NCBI GenBank assembly: GCA_046727735.1
Contig: JBKPDF010000022.1
Span: 1 to 64,000 of the forward strand
Length of the DNA: 64,000 nucleotides
Direction of reading: 5' to 3'
From: AP-16 sp046727735
GTDB lineage: Bacteria; Pseudomonadota; Alphaproteobacteria; Rhizobiales; Xanthobacteraceae
Numbering within the stretch: the stretch's first letter is position 1; each line of letters opens with the position of its first letter. Below are positions 56,102 to 64,000 of the stretch, in pieces. A program made the position numbers and the translations under genes. The notes under the pieces are model-generated. The model was given only the letters and a program-made list of their open reading frames with translations. It was not told the origin of the DNA and searched no databases.

Positions 56102-56916
56102 GCGATCGATCCGCGGACGGTCCCCCTGCCGACCGGACTTGGCGCGTGTGGGCCAGCGCGGCAGTGATTGGGATCCTGGCGCTCGGGATCCTGCTCGGGA
56201 TCCTGATCATACCGATCGTCCAAGGCAGGGGGGCTGGGCTCGACGCTTACACCGCAATCTGCCGCTCGCTGGGTATCCTGGCAGGATCCCCCGCTCAGCG
56301 ACAGCCAACCAGCAATGCACCCGCAATGCCCGTATCCCAGGTCGTTTGGTCGCCAGAGGTACTGACGGTCCTCGCTCACGCCGATGCAAGCCGGGGGCGC
56401 GCGACCGTGCAGGAAGTCTGCTTTGCTTGCCACGGGGAGAACGGGGTTTCCGTCTCCCCCGATTTCCCGAACCTCAATGGTCAATCCGGCGCAGCAATCT
56501 ACAAGCAACTCAGCGACTATCGAACGGGAAGCCGCCAGAACGACCAGATGAGCGCGATAGCCCAGGCCATCGACGAAGCGGCTCTTCCTGATGTTGCGGC
56601 CTATTATGCCGGCCAACCAAAGCGTCGGCCCGCGTTAGGCGTCGTCTCGCGAAACATCATGCGGTTGATTGAACTAGGCGATCCCGCGCGGAATATACCA
56701 CCTTGCCGCGCTTGCCATCGAGCGGGTGCAGGCGGCCCTATCGAAACCCCGACTCTCAACGAACAGGTGGAGGACTACATGGTCCGGCAGCTTGAAGCCT
56801 TTGCCTCCGGACAGCGTCGAAACGACGTATATGGTCGGATGCGGCTGATTGCTGCAAAACTTAGCCCGGCGGAGATCAAGGCGCTCGCCTATTACTACGC
56901 CGGAGGCTTCGATTGA
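56098..56916 (+). CDS. membrane-anchored dihaem cytochrome c (c4-like)
   Basis: 272 residues. N-terminal membrane anchor (WASAAVIGILALGILLGILI) and two haem c domains with CFACH (near residue 110) and CRACH (near residue 203), plus sixth-ligand candidates in the NDQMSAIAQAI and YGRMRLIAAKL segments. c4-type proteins deliver electrons to the terminal oxidase. ATG at 56098 overlaps the subunit I stop, so it belongs to the same operon. Last gene of the island; the next sequence is a gene fragment. Confidence 0.88.
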   Translation: MSDRSADGPPADRTWRVWASAAVIGILALGILLGILIIPIVQGRGAGLDAYTAICRSLGILAGSPAQRQPTSNAPAMPVSQVVWSPEVLTVLAHADASRGRATVQEVCFACHGENGVSVSPDFPNLNGQSGAAIYKQLSDYRTGSRQNDQMSAIAQAIDEAALPDVAAYYAGQPKRRPALGVVSRNIMRLIELGDPARNIPPCRACHRAGAGGPIETPTLNEQVEDYMVRQLEAFASGQRRNDVYGRMRLIAAKLSPAEIKALAYYYAGGFD

Positions 56917-56930
56917 GCCGCCGCTGCACG

Positions 56931-57274
56931 GGGCAGTGAAGCCGAGCGGACTTGTTGTCCTAGGCGACCCCATGCTGTACAACGAGCGGAAGCGTATCGC
57001 CGAATTGGCTCTAGCGCATGGTTTGCCATCATCGGCTATCGTTGCGGACATGAGTGATGCGGGCATCCTCATGTCATACGGGCCAAACCTTTTTATTCAG
57101 TTCCGCCGAGCGGCAAGATACGTTGATAAAATACTGAAAGGCGCCAAGCCCGGCGATCTGCCGGTCGAGCAGCCGACCAAGTTTGAGCTAGCCATCAATC
57201 TCAAGACCGCTAAGACGCTCGGCCTCAATATCCCGCCCTCCCTGCTCGCCCGCGCCGACGAGGTGATCGAGTGA
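56931..57274 (+). pseudogene. C-terminal fragment of an ABC_sub_bind-type substrate-binding protein gene
   Basis: Frame open to TGA at 57274 encodes SGLVVLGDPMLYNERKRIAE, DAGILMSYGPNLFIQFRRAA, KILKGAKPGDLPVEQPTKFE and PPSLLARADEVIE. This is the familiar end of the very abundant ABC_sub_bind (PF04392) proteins of Bradyrhizobium relatives. Signal peptide and N-terminal lobe are absent and the fragment abuts the end of the cytochrome c gene, so it is a relic. The longer open frame from 56849 only borrows sequence from cytochrome c in another frame. Confidence 0.8.
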
Positions 57275-57415
57275 GACGGCGACTAACGTCCGGAACGGGT
57301 CATTAGCGGTCGTACCGGGTCAACGAGTTGCGTCCGCTTTCCGCTCAGAGCTGACCTAAATAGGCCTGCGGAGTGAGCCGCTAGGTACCCAGCGGAGACT
57401 CAAGCCGATCGATGC

Positions 57416-57660
57416 CTAGCGGCTAGCGCTGGTCCAGCACAATGCTTCAAAGTTTCCCCCGCGCCGCACCGCGACGATTTCGGCCAGTATGGAGATTGCG
57501 ATCTCGTCCGGGGTTGTGGCACCCAGATCGAGCCTCGCGGGCGTCTTCAGCTTGGCTAATCGTTCGGCGACGCCGCCGCGCTCGGCAAGCACGGCCTTTG
57601 CCTCGCCTTCTTGCGACTGCGCGCTGCAATGGATTGAAGGATGTCGTCGGCGCGATTCAT
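57416..57660 (-). pseudogene. coxF: internally deleted, frameshifted coxF/xdhC remnant
   Basis: The start MNRADDILQSIAA at 57660 overlaps the coxE stop by 4 bp (ATGA), as expected for the next gene of a cox operon. The sequence then jumps, in another frame, to EGEAKAVLAERGGVAERLAK and LKTPARLDLGATTPDEIAIS-ILAEIVAVRRGG, which is the C-terminus of XdhC/CoxF proteins, ending at TAG 57416. About 200 central codons are missing. CoxF/XdhC normally helps mature the molybdenum cofactor of the enzyme. Confidence 0.75.
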
Positions 57661-58916
57661 CGGATCCTCACGAGATAAGGTTCCAACGCAGCGAGGCTCG
57701 CGAGATTGTGCGCGGGCGCGAACAGATCGACATAGGGCAAGGCGGCCTGCATGCCGCGCGCCTGCGGCGAGTAATCGCGCCAGCCGATCAGCGGATTGAG
57801 CCAGATGATCCGCTTGCAGCGGCGGCGCAGGCGCCGCATTTCTTCTCCGAGCCGGGCCGGCTCGCCGGTGTCGTAACCGTCGGAAACGATCATCACCGCC
57901 GTGCGGGAATTGATCACGCGTCGCGCATGCCATCGATTGAAGGCGGATAGGCTTTCGCCGATCCGGGTGCCGCCGCCGATGCCCTGCGCCATCACCGAGA
58001 GCTTGTCCACGGCGCGCGTCACGTCGCGGTCGCGCAGCGAGGGTGAGACATGGGCAAGCCGCGTGTGAAACACGAAGGCCTCGGCCTCACGGAATGCATC
58101 GACCACGCCGTGCAAGAACCGGACGAAAAACGCGGTGTACGGATTCATCGAGCCGGAAGCATCGAGCAGCACGACGAGTCGCAGCGGTTTGATCTTACGC
58201 CGGCGCCAGGCTAGCTCCATCATCGTGCCGCCGTGCGAGATATTGCGATGAATGGTGCGGCGCAGATCGAGCCGCCGCCCGCGCTGGCGGATTTGTTCGC
58301 GGCGAACGAGGCGGAGCCGCATGACGCGGGCGAGGCGATAGGCGAGTGCATGCGTCGCCGCGATATCGTCGGGATCGACGATGTGACGCAGGTCGGTCTC
58401 GGCCAGGACTTCGGTGCGTGATGCGCCGCCGCGCTGCCCGCGGCCGTCTCCGCGAGCCTCGGCGCCGTCGTTCCGCCGTTCGGTACGATCGGGCGGCCCG
58501 AGCGCGTCTTGCGGCACATGACTTTCGGCGAGCCGCCGCGCTGCCGCGTGCGGGCCGCTCGGCGTACCTGACAAGACTTGCCGCCGCCGCATGTCACAGC
58601 CGCGCCAGAACGCGTCGAAGATTTCGTCGAAACGCCCCCAATCGGAACGGGTCGCGCAGAACAGCGCGCGCAGCGCCGGCTTGAGCGATGCCGCGCGCGC
58701 GGCGGCGGGCGACGTCAGGATGGCCAGTGCGTCGCGCGTCTCGGCAAGCCCGATGCGAAAGCCGTTGTCTCGCAGTGTCCTCGCAAAGCCGGCGAGCCGC
58801 CGGCACGCCGGGGCGCCGAGAAACTCATTCCGCTCATTCCTGCGGAGGCGTGCATCGAGCGCCGGGTTCCTGCTTACGGGCGGACGCGCGACTTCATGGA
58901 CGTTGCCGGCCATCAT
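57657..58916 (-). CDS. coxE: CoxE, VWA domain maturation protein of CO dehydrogenase
   Basis: 419 residues. N-terminal helical part (LAGFARTLRDNGFRIGLAET) and C-terminal von Willebrand A domain with the metal-ion site DASGSMNPYT and the downstream T/D residues (QGIGGGTRIGESLSAF, MIVSDGYDTGEP). CoxE acts with the CoxD ATPase in building the Cu-Mo active site of CO dehydrogenase. Start ATG at 58916 overlaps the coxD stop (ATGA). Confidence 0.92.
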   Translation of the reverse strand: MMAGNVHEVARPPVSRNPALDARLRRNERNEFLGAPACRRLAGFARTLRDNGFRIGLAETRDALAILTSPAAARAASLKPALRALFCATRSDWGRFDEIFDAFWRGCDMRRRQVLSGTPSGPHAAARRLAESHVPQDALGPPDRTERRNDGAEARGDGRGQRGGASRTEVLAETDLRHIVDPDDIAATHALAYRLARVMRLRLVRREQIRQRGRRLDLRRTIHRNISHGGTMMELAWRRRKIKPLRLVVLLDASGSMNPYTAFFVRFLHGVVDAFREAEAFVFHTRLAHVSPSLRDRDVTRAVDKLSVMAQGIGGGTRIGESLSAFNRWHARRVINSRTAVMIVSDGYDTGEPARLGEEMRRLRRRCKRIIWLNPLIGWRDYSPQARGMQAALPYVDLFAPAHNLASLAALEPYLVRIR

Positions 58917-59794
58917 GCGACCTTGCCGACCAGCCGCGCGCTGACCTCGCGCGTCACCCGCGCTCGATCTTCCTGCGTCTTGAGCAAACAGATCATCGTC
59001 TCGTAGACGGTCTCCGGTTCCTGCCGCAGATCGTGCAATTCGAGGCCGAACAGCGTCGCCGCCCAATCGAGCGTTTCGGCGACGCCCGGCACTTTACGTA
59101 GATCTTCCTTGCGGACCGCGGCGACCATGCGCGCGATTTGCAGGGCGAGCGCGGTATCGATGCCTGGCACGCGGGTGAGGATGATTTTTGCTTCGCGATC
59201 GACCTCGGGAAAATCGATATAATGATAAAGGCAGCGCCGGCGCAGCGCGTCGGACAATTCGCGGGTGCCGTTCGAAGTCAGCACGACGCGCGGGATCACC
59301 GTCGCCTTGATCGTGCCGAGCTCCGGAATGCTGACCTGAAAATCGGAGAGGAGTTCGAGCAGAAACGCTTCGAATTCCTCGTCAGCTCGATCGACTTCGT
59401 CGATCAACAGTACCGGCGTTTTGTCGCGGCGGATAGCGGCGAGGAGTGGGCGTTCCAGGAGGTATTTTTCGGAAAAGATATGTTCCTCGATAGCCTCGGC
59501 ATTCTCGCCGACGCTCTCGCGGGCTTTGATGGCAAGAAGCTGGCGCTGATAATTCCACTCGTAAAGGGCGGCGTTCTGATCAAGCCCCTCGTAACACTGC
59601 AGGCGGATCAGTTCGGCGCCGTACACGGCGGCCAGCGCCTTGCCGACTTCGGTCTTGCCGACACCGGCTTCGCCCTCGAGCAAGAGCGGCCGCTTGAGGA
59701 AGTCCATAAGCCACAATGCGGTAGCAATATCATGATCGGCGACATAGCCGACGGCGGCGAGTTTATCGGCGATTTCTTCGCGGTTGAGGGTCAT
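58913..59794 (-). CDS. coxD: CoxD, MoxR-type AAA+ ATPase
   Basis: 293 residues. Walker A LEGEAGVGKTEVGKAL, Walker B PVLLIDEVDRADEEFEAFLL, sensor LTSNGTRELSDALRRRCLYH: a MoxR-group AAA+ protein. In Oligotropha CoxD is needed to mature the copper and sulfur of the active site. 131 bp separate it from coxL, with a short palindrome CGTCATCCCGGGCACC. Coupled to coxE by overlap. Confidence 0.93.
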   Translation of the reverse strand: MTLNREEIADKLAAVGYVADHDIATALWLMDFLKRPLLLEGEAGVGKTEVGKALAAVYGAELIRLQCYEGLDQNAALYEWNYQRQLLAIKARESVGENAEAIEEHIFSEKYLLERPLLAAIRRDKTPVLLIDEVDRADEEFEAFLLELLSDFQVSIPELGTIKATVIPRVVLTSNGTRELSDALRRRCLYHYIDFPEVDREAKIILTRVPGIDTALALQIARMVAAVRKEDLRKVPGVAETLDWAATLFGLELHDLRQEPETVYETMICLLKTQEDRARVTREVSARLVGKVA

Positions 59795-59925
59795 GGCACG
59801 TCATCCCGGGCACCATAAGACGTCATGCCCGGAATCGAGAATGTACGAATTCCGCTCCGGTCGTGCCACATCGAACAAGAGTGGGCGCGGATTCCGCCTG
59901 TTTGCCCGTTCGGCCCAGAGTGACG

Positions 59926-62346
59926 TTACGGGTGCAGCCCGAGCTTCTCGGCCGCCATCCAGGTGCGCCAATGGTCGTGCGGCATCTGGATGTGCGTGGA
60001 GCCGAGGAACGCGAACGCGTCATTGACGGCGTTGGAGAAGCACGGCACGCCGCCGACATTGGGACTCTCGCCGACGCCCTTGGCTCCGATCGGATGATGC
60101 GGCGACGGCGTGGTGGTCCAGTCGGTTTCCCAATGCGGGGTTTCGACCGCGGTCGGCAGGAAGTAATCCAAAAACGACGCGGTAGTGACGTTGCCGTCGG
60201 CATCGTAATGAATTTCCTGGCCCATGGCGATGCCGAAGGCTTCGGTCAATCCGCCGTGGATCTGGCCTTCGATGATCATCGGGTTGATCCGCGTGCCGCA
60301 ATCGTCGAGCGCATAGAAGCGGCGCACTTTGGTCTGGCCCGTATCGACGTCGACATCGACGACGCAGATATAGGCGCCGAACGGAAACGTGAAATTCGGC
60401 GGATCGTAGTAATTGATCGCCTCGAGGCCGGGCTCCATGCCGGGCGGCACTTCGTGATAGGCCGCCCAGGCCAGCTCGGTCATGGTCTTGAAGCGCTCGG
60501 GATTGCCCTTCACCCGGAAACGGTCGACGTCCCATTCCAGATCGTCATCGTGCACCTCGAGCATATAGGCGGCGATCATCTGCGCTTTGGCCTTGATTTT
60601 TCGGCAGGCCATGGCGGTCGCCGCGCCCGATACCGGCGTCGAGCGCGAGCCGTAGGTGCCGAGACCGTAGGGCGCCGTGTCGGTATTGCCCTCTTCCACC
60701 GTGATGCTGTCGGCCGGCAGTCCGAGTTCGGTGGCGATGATCTGGGCATAAGTCGTCTCGTGACCCTGGCCTTGTGATTTGGTGCCGAGCCGGCAAATGC
60801 CGGAGCCGGTCGGGTGAATGCGGATTTCCGCGGAGTCGAACATGGCGATGCCGAGAATATCGCAGGCGCGAGACGGCCCGGCGCCGACGATCTCGGTAAA
60901 GAACGCGACGCCGATACCCATCAGTTCGCGGGTCTCGCCGCGCTTGAACGCCTGGCGCTTGGCTTTCTGCTCTTCGCGGAGCCGATTGTAGCCGACCGAC
61001 TCCATCGCCTTCTTCAGGGCCGTCTGGTAGTCGCCGGAATCGTACTGCCAGCCGAACGCGCTCGTGTACGGGAATTGCTCGCGACGGATGAGGTTCTTCA
61101 TCCGGAACTCGGCCGGATCCATGCCCAGCTTTTGCGCCATGATGTCCATGGCGCGTTCGATGCAATAGGCCGCCTCCGTGACGCGGAACGAACAGCGATA
61201 GGCGACGCCGCCCGGCGCCTTGTTGGTATAGACGCCGTCGACCAGACAATACGCCGCCGGGAAATCGTAGGAACCGGAAATGATGGAGAACAGTCCGGCC
61301 GGCCACTTGGTCGCGTTGGCGCAGGCATCGAACGCGCCGTGATCGGCGATGGTGTAACAGCGCAGACCCGTCACTCTGCCGTCCTTGGTCGCGGCGATCT
61401 CGACGTCCATATAGAAGTCGCGCGCGAACGCGGTGGTCGAGAGATTCTCGATCCGGTCTTCGGTCCATTTCACCGGCCGCCCGGTGACGATGGAGGCGAC
61501 GATCGCACAGATATAGCCCGGATAAGCGCCGACCTTGTTGCCGAAACCGCCGCCGATGTCCGGGGCGATGACGTGGATCTTGTGCTCCGGGATCTTGGAG
61601 ATCAGCGAGCCGACGGTGCGGATGACATGCGGCGCCTGGAACGTGCCCCAGAGCGTCAACTCGCCTTTGATTTTGTCGAACGAGGCGACGCACTGGCACG
61701 TCTCCAGCGGACATGGGTGTACCCGGGGATAGACGATCAGCTCCTTGATGGTCACGTCGGCCTTGGCTAAGGCGGCATCGGCTGCAGCCTTGTCGCCGGC
61801 CTGCCAGGCGAAGACATGATTGTAGTGCTTACGCTTGCCGTGCGCGCCGTCCGTCTTGTCCTTCAGATCCTCGCGGATCACCGGTGCGCCTTCTGCCATC
61901 GCCCTCAGCGGGTCGACATTGACCGGCAGTGCCTCGTATTCCACCTCGACCAGTTCGACGGCGTCGGCTGCCGCTTCGCGGCTTTCGGCGACAACGAAGG
62001 CGACCTCCTGGTTTTGGAACAGCACCTTGCCGTCCGCGAGCACCATCTGCACGTCGCCGGCGAGAGTCGGCATCCAGGCCAAATTTACGGTCTTGAGCGT
62101 CTCGGCGGTGATTACCGCGACGACGCCCGGCAACGCCGTGGCTTTGGCGGTGTCGATTTTCTTCACGCGCGCGTGGCCGTGGGACGAGCGCACCAGATCG
62201 CCATAGAGCATCCCGGGCAGCTTGATGTCGTCGACGTAATTGCCCTTGCCCTGAACGAAGCGGATATCCTCGACGCGCTTTCGCTTGCAGCCCATGCCTT
62301 CGAGCTTGGCAGCACGCTCGGCGGAGGTGGGGGTCACGTCGTTCAT
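59926..62346 (-). CDS. coxL: aerobic carbon monoxide dehydrogenase large subunit CoxL, form I
   Basis: 806 residues, molybdopterin subunit of aerobic CO dehydrogenase. The form I active-site motif AYRCSFR is present, with the copper-binding Cys at residue 385. Form II proteins carry AYRGAGR instead. Further motifs: DIGGGFGNKVGAYPGYICAI, GTKSQGQGHETTYAQIIATE, and the catalytic Glu in GAKGVGESPNVGG. It oxidises CO to CO2 and passes electrons via CoxS and CoxM. Start MNDVTPTSAERAAKLEGMGC at 62346 overlaps the coxS stop; an open upstream extension to 62946 is only shadow. Confidence 0.96.
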   Translation of the reverse strand: MNDVTPTSAERAAKLEGMGCKRKRVEDIRFVQGKGNYVDDIKLPGMLYGDLVRSSHGHARVKKIDTAKATALPGVVAVITAETLKTVNLAWMPTLAGDVQMVLADGKVLFQNQEVAFVVAESREAAADAVELVEVEYEALPVNVDPLRAMAEGAPVIREDLKDKTDGAHGKRKHYNHVFAWQAGDKAAADAALAKADVTIKELIVYPRVHPCPLETCQCVASFDKIKGELTLWGTFQAPHVIRTVGSLISKIPEHKIHVIAPDIGGGFGNKVGAYPGYICAIVASIVTGRPVKWTEDRIENLSTTAFARDFYMDVEIAATKDGRVTGLRCYTIADHGAFDACANATKWPAGLFSIISGSYDFPAAYCLVDGVYTNKAPGGVAYRCSFRVTEAAYCIERAMDIMAQKLGMDPAEFRMKNLIRREQFPYTSAFGWQYDSGDYQTALKKAMESVGYNRLREEQKAKRQAFKRGETRELMGIGVAFFTEIVGAGPSRACDILGIAMFDSAEIRIHPTGSGICRLGTKSQGQGHETTYAQIIATELGLPADSITVEEGNTDTAPYGLGTYGSRSTPVSGAATAMACRKIKAKAQMIAAYMLEVHDDDLEWDVDRFRVKGNPERFKTMTELAWAAYHEVPPGMEPGLEAINYYDPPNFTFPFGAYICVVDVDVDTGQTKVRRFYALDDCGTRINPMIIEGQIHGGLTEAFGIAMGQEIHYDADGNVTTASFLDYFLPTAVETPHWETDWTTTPSPHHPIGAKGVGESPNVGGVPCFSNAVNDAFAFLGSTHIQMPHDHWRTWMAAEKLGLHP

Positions 62347-62843
62347 TCCGCTGCCTCCTTGAACGGCACGCCGTTGAGCTTGGCGGCGGCGAATTGAATG
62401 GCCTTGACGATGTTCTGGTAGCCGGTGCAGCGGCAGAGATTGCCGGCGATGCCGAAGCGGATTTCTTCTTCCGAGGGATTGTTGTTTTCCTGCAGCAGCC
62501 GGTAAGCGCGCGTGATCATTCCCGGGGTGCAGAAGCCGCACTGCAGCCCGTGCATCTCGCGGAAACCTTCCTGAATTGCATGCAGCGTGCCGTCGGCGTT
62601 GGCGATGCCTTCGATGGTGCGGACATCGGCGCCGCTCGCCTGGACCGCGAACATGGTGCAGGACTTCACCGACTTGCCGTCGAGATCGACCGTGCAGGCA
62701 CCGCAATGGCTCGTCTCGCAGCCGATATGCGGGCCGGTGAGATTGAGCTGATCGCGTAGGAAATGGATCAGCAGGGTGCGCGGCTCGACCAGAGCTTCGA
62801 TCTTGTTGCCGTTCACTCGCATTTCGATATGGGATTTCGCCAT
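62343..62843 (-). CDS. coxS: CO dehydrogenase small subunit CoxS (2 x 2Fe-2S)
   Basis: 166 residues. N-terminal plant-type ferredoxin motif GCETSHCGACTVDLDGKSV with the C-x4-C-x2-C pattern, and C-terminal LQCGFCTPGMITRAYRLLQE and GNLCRCTGYQNIVKAI for the second cluster. It carries electrons between molybdenum and FAD. Overlaps coxL by 4 bp and follows coxM by 11 bp, so translation is coupled. Confidence 0.96.
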   Translation of the reverse strand: MAKSHIEMRVNGNKIEALVEPRTLLIHFLRDQLNLTGPHIGCETSHCGACTVDLDGKSVKSCTMFAVQASGADVRTIEGIANADGTLHAIQEGFREMHGLQCGFCTPGMITRAYRLLQENNNPSEEEIRFGIAGNLCRCTGYQNIVKAIQFAAAKLNGVPFKEAAE

Positions 62844-62854
62844 CGCTGGCTCCC

Positions 62855-63721
62855 TCAGCCGCGGGCGCGCGACTTGGCGCGCTCGAGCGCACGGGCGAGC
62901 ATGACGCCCGCCATTTTGGTGCGGTACTGTGCCGGTCCGCGGGCATCGCTCGCTGGCGATGTGATCGCCTCCGCGGCGGCCGCCGCTTTCCTGATCGTGG
63001 CGGGGTCGAGCGTGGACCCGGTCAGGATTTTTGCCGCCTCCTCCGCCCGGAGCGGCGTTTCGGCGACGTTGGTCAAGCCGATCGAGCAGCTTTCAACCCT
63101 TCCGCCCTTCATGGTCAGGACCACTGCGGCCGCCGCCGTCGCGTAGTCGCCTACTTTGCGCTTGAGTTTTTCATAGGCCCAGCCGTGTCCCGCGGCCGGG
63201 ACAGGAATGCGTATCGCGGTCAGCAGGTCACCGGTTTCGAGCGCGGTCGAATAGGCGCCCTGATAAAACTCGCGGGCGGGGATCCGCCGTTCACCCCTGT
63301 TGCCGTGGACGTGATAGGCCGCGCCGAGGCACATCATCACCGCCGGCATGTCATTGCCGGGATCGCCGTTCGCGACGTTGCCGCCCAGCGTGCCGACGTA
63401 CCGGACCTGCGGGTCGGCAATTTGCAACGAAGTTTCGCGAAGCAGCGGAATCTTGTCGGCGAGGAGATCGGAAGCGATCAGCTCGTGCTGGGTGGTCATA
63501 GCGCCGATGACGATGTCGTTGCCGTCGGTTCGCACGCCTTTGAGCTCGCGGATCCCGGCGAGATCGACCAGATTGGCCGGCGAGGCAAGGCGCAGCTTCA
63601 TCATCGGGATGAGGCTGTGGCCACCGGCGAGCGCTCGGCCATCCTCGCCGAGTTCGGCCAGGAGCGCGGCGGCTTCCTGCACGGATTTAGGACGGTGATA
63701 GCTGAAGGCTGCAGGTACCAC
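62855..63721 (-). CDS. coxM: CO dehydrogenase medium (FAD) subunit CoxM
   Basis: 288 residues. FAD motifs AGGHSLIPMMKLRLASPANL and VGTLGGNVANGDPGNDMPAV; C-terminal CO_deh_flav domain (TNVAETPLRAEEAAKILTGS). Electron exit of the enzyme to the quinone/cytochrome chain. First gene of coxMSLDE. The start is a GTG at 63721 with GGGAGGAT 8 nt upstream. coxB, C, G, H, I and K are not present in the window. Confidence 0.95.
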   Translation of the reverse strand: MVPAAFSYHRPKSVQEAAALLAELGEDGRALAGGHSLIPMMKLRLASPANLVDLAGIRELKGVRTDGNDIVIGAMTTQHELIASDLLADKIPLLRETSLQIADPQVRYVGTLGGNVANGDPGNDMPAVMMCLGAAYHVHGNRGERRIPAREFYQGAYSTALETGDLLTAIRIPVPAAGHGWAYEKLKRKVGDYATAAAAVVLTMKGGRVESCSIGLTNVAETPLRAEEAAKILTGSTLDPATIRKAAAAAEAITSPASDARGPAQYRTKMAGVMLARALERAKSRARG

Positions 63722-64000
63722 GGGTTATCCTCCCTCGCATGCGCCGCTCTCGCGATCATTGCCGCGGTATTTCCGGCACAGCGGTACGGAATGCTGCACC
63801 AATCCTGCAGCCGATGCCATAGGCTTCTTGGCCGAAGTCGCCGGCATCGACCATATCCTTCGCAGATAATGAGTCCGTTGTTCAACGTGGTCCGAAATCG
63901 CAGTGACTAAGGACAGGTATCAAGGTCCGCTTGGGGTCAGGGTCGGTCATTCTGGGCTCTGCAGCGCGCGTCCACTGATCTTCCGGTAGCGGACCACAGG
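63722..64000. other. upstream region of the cox operon, no gene recognised
   Basis: About 280 bp upstream of coxM, reaching the window end. It should hold the cox promoter, but I see no clear -24/-12 or strong operator palindrome. The far end (GTCCGCTTGGGGTCAGGGTC) resembles a degenerate repeat near 57303-57345 (GTACCGGGTCAACGAGTTGC) and may be mobile-element debris. Confidence 0.4.

Overview
The window is 64 kb of GC-rich chromosome from an alphaproteobacterium, most likely a Hyphomicrobiales (Rhizobiales) lineage near Bradyrhizobiaceae/Xanthobacteraceae. This rests on base composition, a GTTC-N7-GTTC LexA box before an imuA-imuB-dnaE2 cassette, paired HisZ/HisG, a coxMSLDE carbon monoxide dehydrogenase operon, a BacA-like ABC protein and dense palindromic repeats. 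No rRNA, tRNA, CRISPR array, phage or intact insertion sequence was seen.

Layout. 1-2.8 kb: truncated ABC substrate-binding protein, a VOC protein and an extradiol-dioxygenase-like protein. 2.9-9.3 kb: SOS mutasome dnaE2-imuB-imuA (minus strand) behind a LexA box. 9.3-11.5 kb: GNAT protein, solitary DNA methyltransferase, and cyanase behind a sigma-54-type promoter. 11.8-18.8 kb: lutABC lactate oxidation, two hypothetical genes, a ThDP enzyme and a TetR regulator. 18.8-26.4 kb: universal stress protein, glycolate oxidase glcDEF, a histone-H1-like gene and a malate synthase with a basic N-terminal extension; together these turn glycolate into malate. 26.5-30.7 kb: BacA-like ABC protein and groESL with CIRCE and terminator. 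31.1-39.3 kb: a 2101-residue hybrid kinase with about 25 HAMP-like units, and an HWE-type kinase. 39.4-46.5 kb: small proteins, MFS transporter, L,D-transpeptidase, DUF2076, and a deacetylase/glycosyltransferase/GtrA set. 46.7-53.2 kb: thioesterase, hisG, hisZ, GST, esterase, hisS. 53.2-57.7 kb: a lower-GC ba3-type oxidase operon between gene remnants. 57.7-63.7 kb: form I CO dehydrogenase coxMSLDE with a collapsed coxF.

The most unusual features are: (1) palindromic elements inside reading frames, with three in-frame insertions in the mutasome (two in dnaE2, one in imuB) and one more supplying the dnaE2 ribosome binding site; (2) the HAMP array kinase; (3) the malate synthase with a histone-like N-terminus, overlapping an H1-like gene; (4) a mosaic hisS and a low-GC oxidase island beside form I CO dehydrogenase, with a perfect CRP-type palindrome upstream of the oxidase.

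At least three dispersed repeat families are present: A, REPIN-like paired repeats with GTCGTTCC...GGAACCCATG ends; B, double-hairpin elements with CCCTCCCC/GGGGAGGG ends; C, GTAGCCCGGAT...ATCCGGGCTAC repeats.
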